A stretch of 64,000 bases of DNA, taken from the NCBI RefSeq assembly GCF_042686125.1, contig NZ_JBHUOV010000005.1, positions 92,949 to 156,948 on the forward strand. Reading direction: 5' to 3'. The notes below the pieces were generated by a model, which worked only from the letters and a program-made list of their open reading frames with translations, was not told the DNA's origin and made no database searches. The translations under genes were made by a program, and so were the position numbers. Position 1 is the first letter of the stretch. Every line of letters begins with the position of its first letter. The DNA comes from Oceanihabitans iliipiscarium (lineage in GTDB: Bacteria > Bacteroidota > Bacteroidia > Flavobacteriales > Flavobacteriaceae). This document shows positions 43,497 through 51,450 of the stretch, piece after piece.

Positions 43497-44218
43497 TGAT
43501 TAGTGTACTAAGAAAAATTAGAAAAAAGTTCGTGGTAGAAAATCGAGTAAGTAAATATTTATTGTACGCTATTGGCGAGATTATTTTAGTCGTTATTGGT
43601 ATTCTTTTAGCGCTTCAGATTAATACTTGGAAAAAAGAAAAGACTAATCATGACCTTAAAGTAACACTTCTAAAAAACGTGAAGTCAGATTTAATCATTC
43701 AGAAAGAATTGATTGAAGAACAAATTGTTTTTGAAGAAAGTATTATGTCTAAAATTAATACTTTAAATCAATTAGCTCAAGCAAAATCAATCAATGCAGC
43801 ATTTGTTCAGGTGTTATTTGAAATCAGTACACGTAAAACCTTTAAAGCAAACAGAACTACATTTAATAACATGATCTCTACAGGAGATATTACTTTATTA
43901 GCTAAATCTGATCTGCAACAAGAAATCATTAGATACTATCAGCGCCTAGATTACTCAGAATCTGTGACCAACAATAATAACTTGTTCAATACAGATAGCC
44001 ATTATGGTGCTTTTGTTGCTAGTAACGCATTGGGTTTAGAAATAGAAGAAAACAGCTCGATTGTGTTAGATAAAGAGCTTAGTAAAACTGATCGCTATTT
44101 AATATTCGCTCAATTAAAAGGACGTCATGGTAATTCCGAAAGTATTAATGCGATTTCTAAAAATTTATTAGAAAGAACTGAAGAATTAATTCAGAGTATA
44201 GACAAAGAACTCAAATAA
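43496..44218 (+). CDS. DUF6090 family membrane protein
   Basis: A 240-residue protein with one N-terminal membrane helix (about residues 23-40, in KYLLYAIGEIILVVIGILLA) followed by LQINTWKKE, the hallmark of the DUF6090 family, and a helical periplasmic domain. Its ATG overlaps the last base of the upstream stop (TAATG), so translation is coupled. Function is unknown; the fused expression with a secreted serine hydrolase hints at a link between them. Confidence 0.85.
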   Translation: MISVLRKIRKKFVVENRVSKYLLYAIGEIILVVIGILLALQINTWKKEKTNHDLKVTLLKNVKSDLIIQKELIEEQIVFEESIMSKINTLNQLAQAKSINAAFVQVLFEISTRKTFKANRTTFNNMISTGDITLLAKSDLQQEIIRYYQRLDYSESVTNNNNLFNTDSHYGAFVASNALGLEIEENSSIVLDKELSKTDRYLIFAQLKGRHGNSESINAISKNLLERTEELIQSIDKELK

Positions 44219-44223
44219 TAAAG

Positions 44224-44910
44224 CTATTTGGTTTTATAAATTAGGCTTATAAAATCCTTCATGCCTTCAGTAGCAGTTTTTTCAATTACAGTTAGGTTTT
44301 TGTGACCTCCAATAGAAGGTTTAGGATCTATAAAATAGGTTGATGTGTTTTCTGGTACATAATGCATCAGACTTGCTGCTGGATAGACTTGCATACTTGT
44401 GCCAATAATAAGTAATATGTCTGCCGTTTCACAAATCGTTACAGCCTTTTCAATCATAGGGACAGCTTCACCAAACCAAACAATATGCGGTCGCATTTGG
44501 TAGCCTTTTTTACATAAATCACCTAAAACTAAATCAGTCGTCCATTTCTGAATATCTTTTTCGTTATAACTACTTCTGGCTTTCAGTAATTCGCCATGCA
44601 AATGCACAACGTTTGTACTTCCCGAACGTTCATGTAAATCATCTACATTTTGAGTAACTACAGTCACTTCAAAATCTTGCTCTAAAGCCGCTAAATCAAA
44701 ATGTGCTTTATTGGGCTGTACTTCAAAAAGTTGTCGTCGTCTTTGGTTGTAAAAATCTAAAACTAATTCTGGATTTTTAGCAAAGCCTTGTGGAGAAGCC
44801 ACCTCCATCACGTCATGGCCTTCCCATAAACCATCAGCATCTCTAAAGGTTTTAATACCACTTTCGGCACTCATTCCAGCTCCTGTTAATACAACTATAT
44901 GTTTCCGCAT
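44224..44910 (-). CDS. SIR2-family NAD-dependent deacylase (CobB-like), no zinc cysteines
   Basis: A 228-residue class III-type sirtuin, which removes acyl groups from lysine using NAD. NAD-binding motifs are GAGMSAESGIKTFRD and TQNVDDLHERSG, and the catalytic His is in VVHLHGE (His105). Tyr54 and Arg57 (YNQR) match the Y-x-x-R pair of SIRT5/CobB enzymes, which bind succinyl or malonyl lysine. The four zinc-binding cysteines that normally lie after the catalytic His are absent: only Cys133 remains in that region. It starts 25 nt from the divergent trmH gene. Confidence 0.87.
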   Translation of the reverse strand: MRKHIVVLTGAGMSAESGIKTFRDADGLWEGHDVMEVASPQGFAKNPELVLDFYNQRRRQLFEVQPNKAHFDLAALEQDFEVTVVTQNVDDLHERSGSTNVVHLHGELLKARSSYNEKDIQKWTTDLVLGDLCKKGYQMRPHIVWFGEAVPMIEKAVTICETADILLIIGTSMQVYPAASLMHYVPENTSTYFIDPKPSIGGHKNLTVIEKTATEGMKDFISLIYKTK

Positions 44911-44923
44911 GCCATAAATTTAG

Positions 44924-44931
44924 TAATTTTG
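44924..44931 (+). promoter_or_regulatory. -7 element directly before trmH
   Basis: TAATTTTG ends 4 nt before the trmH ATG (44936), which would give a nearly leaderless mRNA. A matching TTG at -33 is not clear. Confidence 0.35.
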
Positions 44932-44935
44932 ATTT

Positions 44936-45592
44936 ATGGTAGACCTTCAGCTTTTAAAATATTTAGAAAACTATTTAACAGAGAGTCGTAAAGATAGGTT
45001 TCATAAAGTCATATCACAAAGAACAAAACATTTTACTGTTGCGACAGAAGATGTGTATCAACTGCATAATACAAGTGCAGTTATGCGTAGCTGTGATGTG
45101 TTTGGTATTCAAGAAGTGCATATTGTTGAAGAAGTGAATACTAAAAGCATAGACCGAGAAATTGCTATGGGCGCACAAAAGTGGGTCGATTTAAATCGAT
45201 ATCATACTGTTAAAGATTGTCTTACCAAACTCAAACAGAAGGGTTATCAAATTGTTGCTACGACGCCTCACACCAATGATGGTTTGCTTCATGAATTTGA
45301 TGTCTCTAAAAAGTCTTGTTTTTTCTTTGGAAGAGAAACCGAAGGTTTGTCGCAAGAGGTTTTAGACGCAGCAGATTGTTATTTAAAAATTCCCATGGTT
45401 GGGTTTACCGAAAGTTTAAATATTTCGGTGTCTGCAGCAATTATTTTACAACACGTCACCACTAAACTAAAGCTTTCAAATGTCAATTGGCAACTTAGTG
45501 AAGAAGAGCAACATGAAAAACGATTAGATTGGATTAAGAAAACTATTAAAAGTTATGACGACATCGTGACTAGGTTTTATAGTGATAAATAA
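44936..45592 (+). CDS. trmH: tRNA (guanosine(18)-2'-O)-methyltransferase (TrmH/SpoU family)
   Basis: A 218-residue SPOUT methyltransferase. SpoU motifs are HNTSAVMRSCDVFGIQEVHI, FFFGRETEGLSQEVLDAADC and KIPMVGFTESLNISVSAAII, which form the knotted SAM site. The presence of an N-terminal helical stretch and the C-terminal extension fit TrmH, which methylates the ribose of G18 in tRNA, better than the rRNA enzyme RlmB. The ATG at 44936 starts at the usual MVDLQLL position. It is divergent from the sirtuin gene. Confidence 0.88.
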   Translation: MVDLQLLKYLENYLTESRKDRFHKVISQRTKHFTVATEDVYQLHNTSAVMRSCDVFGIQEVHIVEEVNTKSIDREIAMGAQKWVDLNRYHTVKDCLTKLKQKGYQIVATTPHTNDGLLHEFDVSKKSCFFFGRETEGLSQEVLDAADCYLKIPMVGFTESLNISVSAAIILQHVTTKLKLSNVNWQLSEEEQHEKRLDWIKKTIKSYDDIVTRFYSDK

Positions 45593-45699
45593 TTGAGTCG
45601 CTCTCCTTTTAAATTTATTGGGAATGAAATTGGGTTTAATCCTAAAAGAACGAAGAGTTTTTTGTAAATTGAAAAGGTGTTAACTGAAAAATTAAAATT

Positions 45700-46101
45700 A
45701 TGAATCTCAATCCTTATTTGGCCTTTAATGGTAATTGTGAAGAAGCTATACGTTTTTATGAAGATGTTTTGGGCGGCGAAATTACAATGATGATGCGCTA
45801 TGGTGAAGCACCTCCAGAATATTTTCCTGTGTCTGATGATATGAAAAACCTTGTCATGCATTGCACTTTAGAGTTTAATGGGTGTACGTTTTTTGCTAGT
45901 GACAATATGGAAAGCAATGCTGGAAATAATTTTAGTATGAGCATTGATGCCGACGAAGAAGAACAAGCAGTTAAGATTTTTGAAAGTCTTTTAGAGGGCG
46001 GACAAGCTATCATGCCTTTTGATAACGTATTTTGGGGAGGAAAATTTGGAATGTTGGTTGATAAGTTTGGTGTTCAGTGGATGGTGAGTGTAGGACATTA
46101 A
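45700..46101 (+). CDS. VOC family protein (PhnB/glyoxalase-like)
   Basis: A 133-residue protein starting NLNPYLAFNGNCEEAIRFYE, typical of the PhnB/YjdN-like vicinal-oxygen-chelate proteins. VLGGEITMMMRYGE and the ending FGMLVDKFGVQWMVS complete the pattern. Such proteins form metal-binding dimers; the E. coli relative has no known enzyme activity. It stands alone between trmH and a convergent gene only 5 nt away, without a recognisable terminator. Confidence 0.88.
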   Translation: MNLNPYLAFNGNCEEAIRFYEDVLGGEITMMMRYGEAPPEYFPVSDDMKNLVMHCTLEFNGCTFFASDNMESNAGNNFSMSIDADEEEQAVKIFESLLEGGQAIMPFDNVFWGGKFGMLVDKFGVQWMVSVGH

Positions 46102-46106
46102 TCGGC

Positions 46107-46889
46107 TTAAAATTTACCCGAACGACTTCTACTTAATACTTTATATTCTTCATAGCATTCGCTTATCGCGTCAAGAACCTGTAAATCGTTTGCAGTATTT
46201 ATAAAGTCTTTAGAATAGTTGCATTGACTTACAATTTCATCAAGATCAACACGATCTACTTGTAGTAAAACCATTAACATTTCTCGGTCAAAACGTGTGG
46301 CTAATAGATTTCGAATTTCATCATCTTGCTTCATTTTTTTCAGCTTTCGCATTTCATTAGGTTGTTTCCCAAACATGCGATGTAAAAAATCGGCAGGATT
46401 AAAAATAGCACCTAAGATTTTAGTTACAGGATTTGAGGAACGTTTTCCAGCTTCATAACCAGTACTTGGTAAGCCAGAAATAGCATACCTGTAATTATTG
46501 TTTTGAACGACATTCTTAATGTCTACTTCTAAATGTCCTGTAAGCTTAAATTGACTCACAACCACTTCTTCTAATGCAAAGGCTAACTCAGTAAGCACAA
46601 TATTTGAACTGCCGTATTTAAGCCAATCGTTCGTCACTTTTACTTTTACAGATTTAAAGCCTAAATACGAGAAGTGTAAAGTGTCATTCGCTTTTGCTGT
46701 AAGCTTAAATTCACCTTTGGCATTAGTCGTCGTTCCTAAAACTTGTGTAATGTTTACAATGTTAACGCTTTCTAGCGGACTGTCATCGGCGGCATTGATA
46801 ACAACACCTATAACTTTCGTGGCGTCCTCTTGAGCATAACTAAATGTTAAAGTGAATAAGAGTATGAAAAGTATTGTAATGTACTTCAT
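46107..46889 (-). CDS. Exported protein with carboxypeptidase-like regulatory domain
   Basis: A 260-residue protein with a signal peptide (ending FSYAQ). An N-terminal carboxypeptidase-D regulatory-like beta-sandwich (about residues 25-110, VIGVVINAADDSPLESVNIV, TTNAKGEFKLTAK) carries the GFK segment typical of this domain in SusC-type receptors. No plug or barrel follows; the remaining 130 residues are helical (MRKLKKMKQDDEIRNLLATR). It is probably a periplasmic protein of unknown role. The upstream gene on the same strand ends 15 nt away. Confidence 0.8.
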   Translation of the reverse strand: MKYITILFILLFTLTFSYAQEDATKVIGVVINAADDSPLESVNIVNITQVLGTTTNAKGEFKLTAKANDTLHFSYLGFKSVKVKVTNDWLKYGSSNIVLTELAFALEEVVVSQFKLTGHLEVDIKNVVQNNNYRYAISGLPSTGYEAGKRSSNPVTKILGAIFNPADFLHRMFGKQPNEMRKLKKMKQDDEIRNLLATRFDREMLMVLLQVDRVDLDEIVSQCNYSKDFINTANDLQVLDAISECYEEYKVLSRSRSGKF

Positions 46890-46904
46890 TCAGTTTGTAC
46901 GTAA

Positions 46905-47966
46905 TTAATTTTTGATAATTTTTTTAGTTAAAGCGCCTTGTTCTGTTTCAATTCTTAAAAAATACATACCAGAACTAAAATTTTTAAAATCTATTTTATC
47001 AATACCATAATTATGTTGCTTTACAAGTTTTCCTTCAAAATTATAAATAGAGATATGCTCAATGTTTTGATTATTTGAATTATCTAAAAATAGAGTATTC
47101 ACTACGGGATTTGGATATACTGAAACACTATTCTTTAACAGATAGTCATCTACAGATAAACCACCACATTCTGTTTGGCCTTCATTTTCAATAAAAACAG
47201 TATGACTATCAATACTTGTCCAATTATCTGTGCTATACGTACAATCATCAACATAAATTAAATCAAGGTTTGGACTATTGCTAAAAATAACTTCAGAATT
47301 ATTTAAATTAGTATTATTGCCGTTTCTCAAATCTACATTTTGTATGTTGCTATTATTTGACGCATAAATAGCATAAAGGCTAGGGTTCTGAGAAAAATCT
47401 AATGATGTTAAATTAATATTAGACCCACAGAATATTTCCATTAAACTAGATAATGGACTCGTGTCTATTTCACTTACAGTAATTCCTGAAATATATAAAT
47501 AACGTAAATTAGTGTTAAAACTAAAATCTAAATTAGTAATGGGGTTATTAGTGCATCCAAACTCAAATAAAGAAGTGTGCTGTGATAAATCTAGTTCTGT
47601 GAGTAAATTATTTTGACAGACAAAAAAGTTTAAATTAGCATTTGGATGAAAAGTTAAACTTGTGATTGAATTTCCATCACAATTAAAACTAGTTAAACTT
47701 TCAAAATCTTCAAGACCAGTCATATCTGATATTCCTTGATTATCAACCCATAAATCTTGTTCTCCAGAAATATTAACTGTAGGAACGAAATCATCCATTA
47801 CACCATTGCCGTAACTAGATGGATCACCTAAAGGGACTTCAGTTAGCCAGTCACTATGAGTTTCTAGGAAATATTCAAAGTTATCGTCAGGCACATAAGT
47901 GTTTTGCGCATGAACAGATATTGTTATAACAAAAATAAATAGTAAAGAAAACTTTTGAGATTTCAT
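46905..47966 (-). CDS. Leucine-rich-repeat-like surface protein with T9SS type A sorting domain
   Basis: A 353-residue secreted protein. A signal peptide (MKSQKFSLLFIFVITISVHA) precedes an N-terminal NTYVPDDNFEYFLE block found in Bacteroidota leucine-rich proteins, then repeats of about 20 residues (LTSFNCDGNSITSLTFHPNA, LNFFVCQNNLLTELDLSQHT) and a T9SS sorting domain (VSVYPNPVVNTLFLD, SGMYFLRIETEQG, ending KKIIKN). The frame extends to 48017, but the ATG at 47966 gives a proper signal peptide. It is probably a surface adhesin or binding protein. Confidence 0.82.
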   Translation of the reverse strand: MKSQKFSLLFIFVITISVHAQNTYVPDDNFEYFLETHSDWLTEVPLGDPSSYGNGVMDDFVPTVNISGEQDLWVDNQGISDMTGLEDFESLTSFNCDGNSITSLTFHPNANLNFFVCQNNLLTELDLSQHTSLFEFGCTNNPITNLDFSFNTNLRYLYISGITVSEIDTSPLSSLMEIFCGSNINLTSLDFSQNPSLYAIYASNNSNIQNVDLRNGNNTNLNNSEVIFSNSPNLDLIYVDDCTYSTDNWTSIDSHTVFIENEGQTECGGLSVDDYLLKNSVSVYPNPVVNTLFLDNSNNQNIEHISIYNFEGKLVKQHNYGIDKIDFKNFSSGMYFLRIETEQGALTKKIIKN

Positions 47967-48070
47967 AATTTCTATATTAAATATTATAAAAAAATTAGTT
48001 ATAAAAGTACTAAACATATTTTCAAATATGCAGCCATCTTATTTTTTTGACTAAAAATTAACAATAAAGT

Positions 48071-49939
48071 TTAACGTCTAGAGCGTCTAGGTCTTGAGTG
48101 AGTGGTTTTAAATTCAGATTTATCTCGGTCTGAGCGTCTTGATTTCCCTTCAGTAGCACGTCTTTCGCTTCTATTTCCTGAATCGCTTCGTCTTTCACTA
48201 CGTCTTCCAGAATCATTGCTAGAGTCGCTTCTTCTTCCTGATGATCGTCTTTCGCCTCTTGGTCTATCAGAACCACGTCTTCTATCACCTCCACCATCAC
48301 GACGTCTACCACGACCTCTGTCTCTTCCGCGACCTTTATCTTCGCTAACTTCAACATTAACAAAACGTCCGTCATGTTTAAAATCTGTAAAAAAGGCTAG
48401 AACTTTTTCTTGGTGTCCTTTTTCCGTATTGAAAAACGAAAAACTTTCTTTAACATCAACTTTAAAGACATCATCTCGGCCTAATTCTAAGACTTCTTTT
48501 AAGAAATCTTTTAGCTTCATCCAATCGTAACCATCTTTGCGCCCAACATTAATGAAATAGCGAGATTCATTACCACTACTCATTCTTCCGCCATCACGTT
48601 CACTACTATGAGATGCTTCAACGTTTAGGTTTTTAGATTTTTGATAGTAATTAAAAAAGCGGTTAAATTCAACAGAAAAGAATTTTTTAAGCAAATCATC
48701 TTTTTCAGTATCCTTAAATAATTCATTAATGCTATCTAAGTACTTATCAATCTCATGATTAACCTCAGTGTTATGAATTTTATTGGCTAAAGACATTAGC
48801 TGTACTTCACAAATTTCCATTCCATCTGGAATGTCTTTCTTCTCAAATTGTTTTTTGATTATACGCTCAATGCTCTTAATTTTTCGTACTTCACTTTTAG
48901 AAACAATCACCATTGAAACACCAGTTTTTCCTGCACGACCAGTACGTCCAGATCTGTGCGTATAGGTTTCAATCTCATCAGGTAATTGGTAGTTAATGAC
49001 GTGTGTAATATCATCAACATCAATACCACGAGCAGCTACATCTGTAGCTACTAACATTTGTATTTGCTTGTTTCTAAACGATTTCATAACCAAATCACGT
49101 TGATTCTGACTTAAATCACCATGAAGTGCTCCAGCACTATAACCATCTTCTATTAAATTCTCAGCAACTTTTTGGGTATCTCGCTTGGTACGACAAAAAA
49201 TAACAGAAAAGATATCTGGATTAGCATCAGCCAAACGTTTTAATGCGGCGTAACGATCTCTTGAGTTCACTAAATAGTACTCATGAGAGACTTGGTTCGT
49301 GCTTTCGTTTTTATTTCCAACAGTAATTTCCTGTGGATTATGCATGAATTTTTTAGCAATGGTTGATACTTCTTTAGGCATTGTTGCACTAAATAACCAT
49401 GTGTTTTTGTCTTGTGGTGTATGCGATAATATTTCAGTAATGTCTTCATAAAATCCCATGTTTAGCATTTCATCAGCTTCATCTAGAACCGAATATTCAA
49501 TTTTAGAGATGTCCACCAAACGTCTGCCAATCATATCTTTCATACGACCTGGAGTCGCTACAATAATTTGAGCGCCTTTTTTTACAGCTCTTGCTTGATC
49601 AGTTATGCTTGCGCCACCATAAATGGCAACAACATTTAAACCTTTACAGTATTTTCCGTACTGTTTTAATTCATTCGTAATTTGCAAACAAAGCTCACGA
49701 GTAGGAGACAGGATTAAACCTTGCGTGGTTCTGCTATCTACATTAATTTTCTGCAGCATTGGAAAACCAAAAGCAGCAGTTTTTCCTGTTCCTGTTTGTG
49801 CTAAAGCCACTAAATCTGTGTCTTCTTCTAATAAAATAGGAATAGCTTTGTCTTGAACTTCACTTGGTTTTTCAAAACCTAAATCGGTAATAGCGTGTAA
49901 TAGATCTTCATTAAGACCTAAATCTTGGAATGTGTTCAT
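48071..49939 (-). CDS. deaD: DEAD-box RNA helicase (DeaD/CsdA-like)
   Basis: A 622-residue helicase. Core motifs are AQTGTGKTAAF (I), PTREL (Ia), LDEADEML (II), SATMP (III) and HRSGRTGRAGKTG (VI). A DbpA-like RNA-binding domain (INVGRKDGYDWMKLKDFL, about residues 465-540) follows, and the last 90 residues are a disordered Arg/Gly/Ser/Asp tail. Such helicases act in ribosome assembly and RNA unwinding, often in the cold. A long structured leader (about 130 nt) precedes the gene. Confidence 0.92.
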   Translation of the reverse strand: MNTFQDLGLNEDLLHAITDLGFEKPSEVQDKAIPILLEEDTDLVALAQTGTGKTAAFGFPMLQKINVDSRTTQGLILSPTRELCLQITNELKQYGKYCKGLNVVAIYGGASITDQARAVKKGAQIIVATPGRMKDMIGRRLVDISKIEYSVLDEADEMLNMGFYEDITEILSHTPQDKNTWLFSATMPKEVSTIAKKFMHNPQEITVGNKNESTNQVSHEYYLVNSRDRYAALKRLADANPDIFSVIFCRTKRDTQKVAENLIEDGYSAGALHGDLSQNQRDLVMKSFRNKQIQMLVATDVAARGIDVDDITHVINYQLPDEIETYTHRSGRTGRAGKTGVSMVIVSKSEVRKIKSIERIIKKQFEKKDIPDGMEICEVQLMSLANKIHNTEVNHEIDKYLDSINELFKDTEKDDLLKKFFSVEFNRFFNYYQKSKNLNVEASHSSERDGGRMSSGNESRYFINVGRKDGYDWMKLKDFLKEVLELGRDDVFKVDVKESFSFFNTEKGHQEKVLAFFTDFKHDGRFVNVEVSEDKGRGRDRGRGRRRDGGGDRRRGSDRPRGERRSSGRRSDSSNDSGRRSERRSDSGNRSERRATEGKSRRSDRDKSEFKTTHSRPRRSRR

Positions 49940-49972
49940 TTTTAAAATGATAAGTAATCGATTATATTTGTA

Positions 49973-50025
49973 GTGTTACAAAAGAAGCGAATCGACATAC
50001 TTAAACCCAATACTTCTGGTAACAC
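49973..50025 (-). promoter_or_regulatory. Long hairpin in the deaD 5' leader
   Basis: GTGTTAC (49973-49979) pairs with GTAACAC (50019-50025), and inside it AGAAG (49983-49987) pairs with CTTCT (50013-50017). It sits about 33 nt upstream of the deaD start codon within the predicted transcript and may regulate translation or mRNA decay. Confidence 0.55.
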
Positions 50026-50083
50026 ATCCTCTCTCTGAGGAATTTACGACTCATATTTTTATGAGTTTCAAGCTGCAAAGATA
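50026..50083 (-). promoter_or_regulatory. Promoter and first leader hairpins of deaD
   Basis: TATCTTTG on minus (plus 50076-50083) is a good -7 element; transcription should start near 50069. Two further stems follow in the leader: ACTCAT/ATGAGT (plus 50050-50066) and CCTC/GAGG (plus 50029-50041). The TTG at -33 is not obvious. Confidence 0.5.
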
Positions 50084-50228
50084 CACTATTATTTGGATAT
50101 CTAATTTTTTGGGCGTTTTAACACGCTTTCACTACTCAATTTTTTTGTTTAGTGACTTTTGGGTTCAGTTAGAAACATTTCATAAAACAAAAAAGATTTC
50201 AAACAAACCGTTCAATCGTTAACGCAAA

Positions 50229-50708
50229 TTAATTGTGATACGCAGTATTATGTGCTAAGGCGTTACCGCAAGTGCTACAATTACCTGCAGATCCAGCACC
50301 TCCAGAGCACCCACTACTACAAGTGTAATGCCAAACACCAGCAGCATTCTGACTAGGTTCAGCTTTTGGAGTTGTAGCTGTATTTGTTGGTGTTGTGCTA
50401 ATTGGTGTCGTATTTGTAGTGTTGCTAGCATTGTTATGAAATGCTTGGTTATGTGCTAAGACGCTACCACATGTACTACAATTACCAGCAGCTGCAGAAC
50501 CTCCTGCACAACCATTATTACAAGTGTAATGCCAGATGCTTCCTGAACTTTGTGTTGCAGAACCTTGCTGACTAGGCGAATCGAAAGCTTTTAAAGGAAC
50601 TAGAGTTTCTTGTTGAGGAGTTTCTGTAGTCTCTTTGTCTTTACATGAAACAAAAGAAATAACCATACAGAAAAGAAGAATAGTTAGGGCTTTAATATTT
50701 TTCATCAT
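50229..50708 (-). CDS. Lipoprotein with two Cys/His-rich repeats
   Basis: A 159-residue lipoprotein (lipobox VSC, Cys22). It contains two near-identical 33-residue modules, residues 59-91 and 126-158, of the form WHYTCxxGCxGGxxxxGNCSTCGxxLAHNxAxH, joined by a Thr/Asn/Pro-rich linker. Each has four cysteines (63, 67, 77, 80; 130, 134, 144, 147) and conserved histidines (60, 86, 91; 127, 153, 158), suggesting a metal site such as zinc. No known domain is recognised with confidence. The exposed position, lipid-anchored in the envelope, suggests metal binding or sensing. Confidence 0.75.
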   Translation of the reverse strand: MMKNIKALTILLFCMVISFVSCKDKETTETPQQETLVPLKAFDSPSQQGSATQSSGSIWHYTCNNGCAGGSAAAGNCSTCGSVLAHNQAFHNNASNTTNTTPISTTPTNTATTPKAEPSQNAAGVWHYTCSSGCSGGAGSAGNCSTCGNALAHNTAYHN

Positions 50709-50782
50709 AACGAAATTTTAGTTTTTATCAATTGTTGTAATATAACATTATTTTTTATTCTTGAGTTTTGTAAAATTCAATT

Positions 50783-51358
50783 TTAACAATCATTTAAAAA
50801 AGCAATTAACTGTCTTACTGCTTTTCCACGATGCCCAATTTTGTTTTTTTCTTCTAAAGAAATTTCTGCAAAGGTTTTGGTGTAGCCTGTGGCTTGAAAA
50901 ATAGGATCGTAACCAAAGCCTTTTTCGCCATGCTTGTCTCGTGTAATTTTACCTTTACAGATGCCTGTAAAGCATTTTGTATTTCCATTTAAATGAAGCG
51001 CAATAACCGTTTTAAAGTGTGCTTGTCTATCAGACTTAGTACTTAGGTTGTCTAGAAGTTTGTCCATATTATCATTGGCATCACGTTGTTCACCAGCATA
51101 ACGTGCAGAAAAAACTCCAGGTTCTCCGTTTAGTGCTTCGACTTCCAATCCTGTATCATCCGCAAAACCATCATAGCCATAATGGGTTTTAATATATTCT
51201 ACTTTTTGAATGGCGTTACCTTCAATTGTGTTTTGTGTTTCAGGAACATCTTCAAAACAGCCAATGTCTTTTAAACTAAGTAGTTTAATGTGTTTTGGAA
51301 TTAAAGACTGAACTTCTTTAAGTTTGTTTAGGTTGTTGGTTGCGAATACAAGTTGCAT
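50783..51358 (-). CDS. rdgB: Non-canonical purine NTP pyrophosphatase (RdgB/HAM1)
   Basis: A 191-residue enzyme of the Ham1 family that hydrolyses dITP, ITP and XTP to keep deaminated purines out of DNA and RNA. The start QLVFATNNLNKLKEVQSLIP, the block ADDTGLEVEALNGEPGVFSA and GFGYDPIF are all diagnostic. The frame reaches 51373, but a TACTTTTG element (51379-51386 on minus) would put the transcript start near 51372, favouring the ATG at 51358. Confidence 0.93.
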   Translation of the reverse strand: MQLVFATNNLNKLKEVQSLIPKHIKLLSLKDIGCFEDVPETQNTIEGNAIQKVEYIKTHYGYDGFADDTGLEVEALNGEPGVFSARYAGEQRDANDNMDKLLDNLSTKSDRQAHFKTVIALHLNGNTKCFTGICKGKITRDKHGEKGFGYDPIFQATGYTKTFAEISLEEKNKIGHRGKAVRQLIAFLNDC

Positions 51359-51378
51359 GGTTGTGAATTTCATTAAAT

Positions 51379-51386
51379 CAAAAGTA
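51379..51386 (-). promoter_or_regulatory. -7 element of rdgB
   Basis: TACTTTTG on the minus strand, 20 nt upstream of the chosen ATG. The -33 TTG is not clear. Confidence 0.4.
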
Positions 51387-51450
51387 ATATTATTTCTATA
51401 TAGAATCTTAATAAGTTTTTATATCTTGTAAAGAACAATAAATAAGAGGT

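Noticed and set aside
48058..48530. Open frames on both strands across the 3' end of deaD.
   Set aside because: They come from the repetitive Arg/Gly/Ser codons of the helicase tail and have no independent start signal or family features.
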